A stretch of DNA of 49,886 bases, taken from assembly GCA_002682825.1 (NCBI GenBank), contig NOKP01000062.1:9666-59551 (forward strand), given 5' to 3'. Position numbers and translations under genes: made by a program. The notes under the pieces were generated by a model. The model had not been told where the DNA came from. It worked only from the letters and a program-made list of their open reading frames with translations, and did no database searches. The stretch comes from Neonectria sp. B-13 (taxonomy: Eukaryota; Ascomycota; Sordariomycetes; Hypocreales; Nectriaceae). Below, in pieces: positions 45,059 to 49,886 of the stretch; position 1 is the first letter of the stretch; every line of letters starts with the position of its first letter.

Positions 45059-46620
45059 GCCTCATGCAGGGAAAGGCGAGCGCGGAGGCTGAGAGACAGG
45101 AAGGAGGATGAAGGCTGGCGGCATGCGAGGAGAGGACGTGGCGAACAGAGCGTCAAGCGTTGAGCGAGGGTGGAGGCGAGGGTGAAGGCGCTCGGGTGGA
45201 CGGGAGAGGGCCAGCAAGCGGGACGACAAAGCAGCGAGAGGCTCTTTCCGTTTTGCTTTCCCTTCCGGGTTTTTTCAGGACTTGACCCGAGGCAGGTAGG
45301 TGGACAAGAACACACCTCAGAGACGGGGGGCCGGCGTCTACTTTGAAGAAGCCGGAGGACGGGCGGCAGACACGGCGGGACAACGGGCACGGAGGTTCGA
45401 GGTGAAGATCGGGGAGATTCGGTGTCGGTGGCCGGCCTCTAATCGTCTTGATTTCTGGTCCCTGTGTCCCTTTTGGGGGAAGTGGGTTGGGTTGGCAGAG
45501 AATGAGACGGCGGTGGTGGTGGTGGTGGAGGTGATGTGATGTAATGGTGGGCGGAAGTTGGCGCAGGTAGTCAAGGTAGGTAGGCAGGCTAAGGCAAGGC
45601 CAGCCCTGTCTGATTCTGGTTCTGGTGTTTGGTGGTACTGAGAGGGCTTGGAAGAGGGCTCACAAGAACAGACACAGAGGAGGTGCTGAGGAGTCCCAGG
45701 TTTACTTTAGCAGCAGGTGGTCGCGGAGAGCAAAGACATAGAACCAATCTTGGATGGCCCGTTGTTAGAGCGGTCCCCGTTGTCCGCTGTCCGCTATCCG
45801 CCGTCCCCCGGCCATGAATATGAATGATGGTTTAATGGCCCATGCTCGTGGGAGAAGTGGAATTGCCTGGCGACTGAGTGCCCTGAGTGGCACATCGTCG
45901 TAGCACAGGACTGGGCCCTGGACGTGGTCTGCGATGACGTAGGTGAAGGGGGCCACCAAAAAGCGCCTCCCCCCTCCCCAGCCAAAAAAGAGCGCCCAGA
46001 AGCGCCCCCCCTGCCAGCCTCCAGGCCACCAAGCCGGGCCAACCCAGTCCATCTACACTGTCTGTCAGTGTGTCAGTGTGTCAGTCCGTCACTCGATTTC
46101 TTACTCACGTCACTCTGCCCACTCTGCCCTCTCTGACTGTGCCTCACTTTTCCGTGCCTCTGTGCGCTGTACTGAGTCGCAGAAAAAGGGGGAACGGTCA
46201 CCCCTTTCACTATTGCTCCTCTCTCTTTCTACTATCGCCCTCAATGAACCAAATAGCAATCCTGCCTTGGGGGACAAGAAAACAAAACACAGTATTGAAT
46301 ATTAGCCTGCAAACTTGAACCGCCTCCCTGACGTATGTACGCGGTCCCCTCCACTGCCCTCCGCTCCCCCTGCCTGGCAAGTTCTGCAAACCTGGTTCCC
46401 CCGAACGCCTCCGTTGCAACACTTCGGGTTCCATTCCAAAACTCCACCAAAACCCGTTCTATTACCCTATTATTGTCCCAGACTCCCCAGCATGCCACAA
46501 GACCCTGAACGGCCTGGCATACCTAACGTTCCTCCTCTATCCCTTTGAGTGTCGTAAGCCTCCACCTCCGTACCGCGCAGGGGGTTCCAGCCAACCAGAG
46601 AGCATCAAATCAAAGGTACA
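45059..46620. other. long upstream region of the histidine kinase
   Basis: About 1.5 kb without a convincing gene. It is rich in C/T and simple repeats: GGT/GGA trinucleotides near 45510-45540, C runs near 45965-46010 and tcagtgtg repeats at 46065-46088. It probably contains the kinase promoter and a long 5' UTR. Confidence 0.45.
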
Positions 46621-46624
46621 TTAA

Positions 46625-48130
46625 TCTCCACCTAATTTTGGTAGTGCCAAAAGTCCAATTGCCAAGTCTACATAGAGCTACATTACACTCTTGACAGCGG
46701 TATCATGACTGCGGCGCCCTGCGACTGTTGCCGCTCACTGTAGACAATACCGCCCTTGATCTTCGAGGCCGAAGCTGACCTAGCCGGAAGCCTTGACAAG
46801 CAAGGCATTCGGATTTTCCTTTGCGGACACGAATGTGCTGTAATACAGGCGTGAATTCGTCTCCAGTCCGAAATCACTCTCTTGACTGTGTCATTAGCGC
46901 ATAAGCTTCAATAATGCTATCCACAAGCCGCTGCCGCCAGTCAGCTTGACTGTTATCCGGCTTCCATTGCGGCTGCCCTCGTTGCTGTAAAATGAAACTG
47001 TTAATGAGAGCTATTTCTAGCAGGAAGTCCCAAGCTAGGGCTTTCCAGCCGCCCCTACGTACACAGCGGTCAAGGCCCCAATACGCTCGCATTTGATCAC
47101 CACGATCTACTACGCTTATTTCATCATCGTAGATAGCGGCGATGGATGGGATAAAATCACCTTGACAGGCTCATCACTAAAAAGAACGCTGTATTGGCCG
47201 TGCTTGCGTTTGGTCTGTTGTCGGTCTTTTCCTCTTGCGGTCAAGTCTTTCATCACCCCTGAACACAGTTGACAGGAATAACACGAGGGCATTGTCTTTC
47301 CAAGCAACCTAGTTAACTTTATTGTGAGCTGTAGGGATAGCTTTGACGACATTGAATTCGAGGCTGCCGGCAGCTGTGTTATCTGCGGCTTTAAGCTTGA
47401 CAAGGGGCTCGTAGATGCCCCAGTTCCTGCGGGCTGTGCCCGTGGCGCCGTGACCACCCTGCCAGAGTCTTCGAAAGAGGTCACACGAAGAGAATAGGTT
47501 ATCGAGAAATACGTGGTATGTGAATTCCGGCAGCAGATTTACTAGGGCAACAACCACAGCTTGGGTCGGGTTCAGATGGATCGTATTCCTCTCTCGTCGC
47601 TGCTGCCGCACCCGCCGCAGCTGTGACGGCAGACGCCGGTAGGTCGGCCGGACCCCAACGGGCCTAAACTTCCGGCCCGGGCTATGCTAAATCCACCGGA
47701 GGAAATAGCCTCGTTGGGCCACAGCTTAGACTTTGAAGCCCGTGGGAATTGGCTTGGAAGGGACAGTCGTTGTCTCTAGGGACCTTCCAAGAAAGCGGAC
47801 CATGCACTCATCTACAGCAATAGATGTGCCTAGTATGTAGAAAATAGTAGACGTATGCTGTATGTGACTAGAGCATGCATTGATCCGGCTAAAGGTGCGG
47901 CCGTAGAAGCTTGTGTCAGGGCCCTTATCAATAGTTGCAAAGTCATAGATGTGAAGATGCCGAGATAATAGCTAGAAACGGTTGTAAGGCATCCATTTGA
48001 TCACTGGATGGATAGGGCGTTGAACCTTAGGTCCAGAAATCTTCCAATAATCCTTAATCTGCGGCTCCTTATGTATTCTCATACACATGAAGATCGCAAG
48101 CCATATGTAGGTCTCCCACTCCTCCTGCTC
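46625..48130 (-). mobile_element. piggyBac-type transposase relic
   Basis: From right to left: WETYIWLAIFMCMRIHKEPQ and IKDYWK, the first catalytic region in SIAVDECMVRFLGRS (~47800), the second in YHVFLDNLFSSCDLFRRL (~47500) and the third in ISVVDRGDQMRAYWG (~47090). A Cys-rich C-terminus follows (KSECLACQG, RYRC-QECNVALCRLGN) near 46640-46830. Stops such as TGA after MTQSRE and before YRCQEC, and TAG/TAA near 47690-47740 and at 47150-47180, interrupt the frame. They fit CGA or TGG changes. A TTAA at 46621-46624 marks the C-terminal side, as expected for piggyBac target sites. The first 100 or so residues are missing. Inactive. Confidence 0.87.
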
Positions 48131-49170
48131 CATGAAAGTCTCGCTGAAACTGTTCCCTTGTAGCAATGGATTCTTTGAGGTGTGTCTCTCGTACGACCGT
48201 ATTCTCACACTGCACCATTGACCTTGCTATGAAGACGGCATTCCTGATCTAGACCAGTGGTTAGAACTCGATCCACCCACCAGAGATATCTTACCTCTCG
48301 GCCGTTCATTTCTTTCTCCGCCAAATTGTCAACTACATCCTGAAGACAGTCCGGGCTTCCCTGTTTAGTTTTGGCCTGCTCCAAGAAATACTTCCAAACC
48401 GCCTGGCGTGCATCCCGTCCTAGTGGTTCATACTGCAGAGCAAGATGGATCCTGCTGATCATTGCTTCGTCGAATGACTGTACTCGGTTCGTCGTAAGGA
48501 AGAGTATACAATCATACTGCTCTAGCTCGCGTAGGAATACGGACACGAGCGCATTAAGATGTGGATCGTTCGAGCGCTGAGCTAAAAATACATCCGCCTC
48601 ATCTAGGAGCAGGATGGCTTTCCAGCGGCTTGCAACCTTGAAGATGCTCGTCAGGATCCCCTCCACCTTGACCGGATCCACCCCTATTTGCCCTGCCGGT
48701 ACCTAATTGATCAGCAAAGGTACTGTGGAATCCAATCATAATGCACTTACTGTGTAAAGAGGGACCTGGTAGGTCTCTGCAATTATTTCGGCTGTCAAGG
48801 TTTTCCCAACGGCCCAAATGGGTTTCTTTTGCCTCTCTGGGATTTTGACATTGTTGAAGGATGAAGGGCTCCACGCTATTTCGGTGATGTTGACAACAGC
48901 AAACTGAACTGCGATTTATTCTCAGTGAGGTGAATGTCTTTGATCGCTGAGGCTACTTACAAAATGTTTTGCTCCCAAGACAAAACCAAACATTGTTGGA
49001 CTGCAAATGAGGAAGTCACTCTCCTCAAGCTGGGTCGGGTCGAGATCTGCAAGCCCGATGGAATCACACGGCTCCGGAGCTGTGTGTCGTAGTCCCACCT
49101 TTCGTTCGGGGTCTATCGTACCCTGGCGAGTAGTACCTCCATACGGAGGGCCCCTACCCTGCGGTTTCAT
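48069..49170 (-). CDS. short AAA+ ATPase-like protein without Walker A
   Basis: Four exons (49170-48961, 48903-48751, 48702-48295, 48248-48069) with introns of 57, 48 and 46 bp, all phase 0, give 316 residues. It matches the large fungal AAA group with LICSPTMFGFVLG, then FAVVNITEIAWSPSSFNNV, VGKTLTAEIIAETYQVPLY, Walker B KAILLLDEADVFLAQRS, sensor 1 CILFLTTNRVQSFDEAMISR and the ending NGREIRNAVFIARSM. The segment before VGKT lacks about 30 residues, including the P-loop glycine (KKPIWAVGKT replaces a GPPGVGKT context), and the N-terminal DUF7025-like half is absent. Frame and splice sites are intact, so it may be expressed, but it should not bind ATP normally. Its last 20-odd codons overlap the piggyBac relic. 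Confidence 0.72.
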
Positions 49171-49212
49171 ACAACTTAGTACTATTTTATTAATTTAGCT
49201 ATTGAAGCTAAT

Positions 49213-49886
49213 CTAAACCTCGTCCAAGAATCGGATTTCCCGATCCAGTCGAGGTGTTGTAGTCCCCGATTCGCCATCGGCTTGAGTTGGGGCGCTAGCA
49301 GGGACGGCAGCTTGAGGAATCTCGCCCGAGGGCCTAGTTGGCACGGTAGCCTCTGAATGAAGTGGACGACTGTCCAGTACAACTACAGGAAGTTGACCGC
49401 GACCCGCAGCCCTGGACTCGACGTCACCGTTACTAGCACCTGCAAGGTATTTCCCAATGACGGGAATCCTTCGTCGAGCTTCAACCGAGTGTGGCTCATC
49501 GCTTAGGCTCTCACTGAGCACACGGCCAAACGTTCTCGGTGCGAGATATCCCAACTTTCCAAGCGGGATACTTAGTCCATGAATGACCTATTGTGATGTT
49601 AGTGGAGAACCACTCAAATACGGAGTGCTAGGTATGACGCTTACGACACTGCAAACAGTAAGAAACCAGACAATAACTCGAACCATCTCGCTAAGATCCT
49701 TAACGTCACTCCTAGGAGTCCCATTTTCGTCGCTTAGATGCTCTTCGATGAACTCTAGGCTCACAAACAGGTAAAAGATGGCCGAGACGCCAATAGGACC
49801 AAAGAAGCCTACAAAGATGGCTTGTTTGACTTCAACAATCTGGGGAATCTTCTTGTGCATCAGAAATACCCAAGGCAACCGCCTGA
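49213..49886 (-). CDS. Na+/H+ antiporter (Nha1/Sod2 type), C-terminal part, partial
   Basis: The frame enters from beyond the right edge with RRLPWVFLMHKKIPQIVEVK, QAIFVGFFGPIGVSAIFYLF. This is the last transmembrane segments of the fungal plasma-membrane Na+/H+ exchangers (PF00999). Exon 49645-49886 joins 49213-49587 across a 57-bp intron (49588-49644; gtaagc..atag). A final helix (VRVIVWFLTVCSVVIHGLSI) leads to PLGKLGYLAPRTFGR and a hydrophilic cytosolic tail ending REIRFLDEV. The protein exports Na+/K+ in exchange for protons. The tail is about 110 residues, within the range for filamentous fungi. The 5' part is outside the window; no lesion is seen. Confidence 0.88.

Noticed and set aside
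44944..46305. Pro/Ser/Arg-rich ORFs upstream of the kinase
   Set aside because: They arise from C-rich and simple-repeat DNA; open on both strands, as expected for biased composition.

Overview
The window is nuclear DNA from a filamentous ascomycete (Pezizomycotina). Short 46-70 bp spliceosomal introns with GT..AG ends, a proteinase-K-type secreted protease, a very large GAF/PAS hybrid histidine kinase, a Nha1/Sod2-type antiporter and Tad-like LINEs, pogo/Fot1 and piggyBac elements all point that way. Premature stops in the transposons are mostly explicable as C-to-T changes (CAA/CAG to TAA/TAG, CGA to TGA, TGG to TAG), and one 220-bp stretch has no CA or TG dinucleotide. That is the mark of repeat-induced point mutation (RIP). 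The species cannot be named from the sequence.

Layout. 1-7.7 kb: a small C2H2-like gene, a complete secreted subtilase, two LaeA-like methyltransferase relics, a small secreted cysteine protein and an ankyrin-repeat exon. 8-20 kb: LINE 3' ends, a 4-TM protein, a TPR scrap, a GRF zinc-finger gene and a frameshifted BCS1-like AAA ATPase beside an acidic low-complexity ORF. 21-25.7 kb: a single-pass surface protein, a pogo transposase pseudogene, an FAD-monooxygenase relic and a TM2-domain protein. 26-33 kb: a 100-N assembly gap inside a second pogo copy, pogo-type termini, a RIP-damaged Tad-like LINE with recognisable RT motifs, and a telomere-like repeat. 33.5-37.7 kb: an alpha/beta-hydrolase with an 11-residue-repeat N-terminus and one nonsense codon, then nested fragments (LINE RT, a kinase-associated N-terminus, a LINE/NLR chimera and a truncated host exon). 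38.7-46.6 kb: the hybrid histidine kinase (reverse strand) and its long upstream region. 46.6-49.9 kb: a piggyBac relic abutting a short AAA ATPase without a Walker A motif, then the C-terminal half of a Na+/H+ antiporter running off the window.

Overall this looks like an accessory, transposon-rich island between normal genes. Likely functional genes are the subtilase, the small secreted protein, the GRF protein, the surface protein, the TM2 and 4-TM proteins, the histidine kinase and the antiporter. Fragments of NLR-type receptors (ankyrin, TPR, NACHT-ankyrin), AAA ATPases and methyltransferases suggest a graveyard of rapidly evolving families. No shared pathway or operon-like logic links the intact genes. 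The most unusual item is the hydrolase with LEA/perilipin-like 11-mer repeats.
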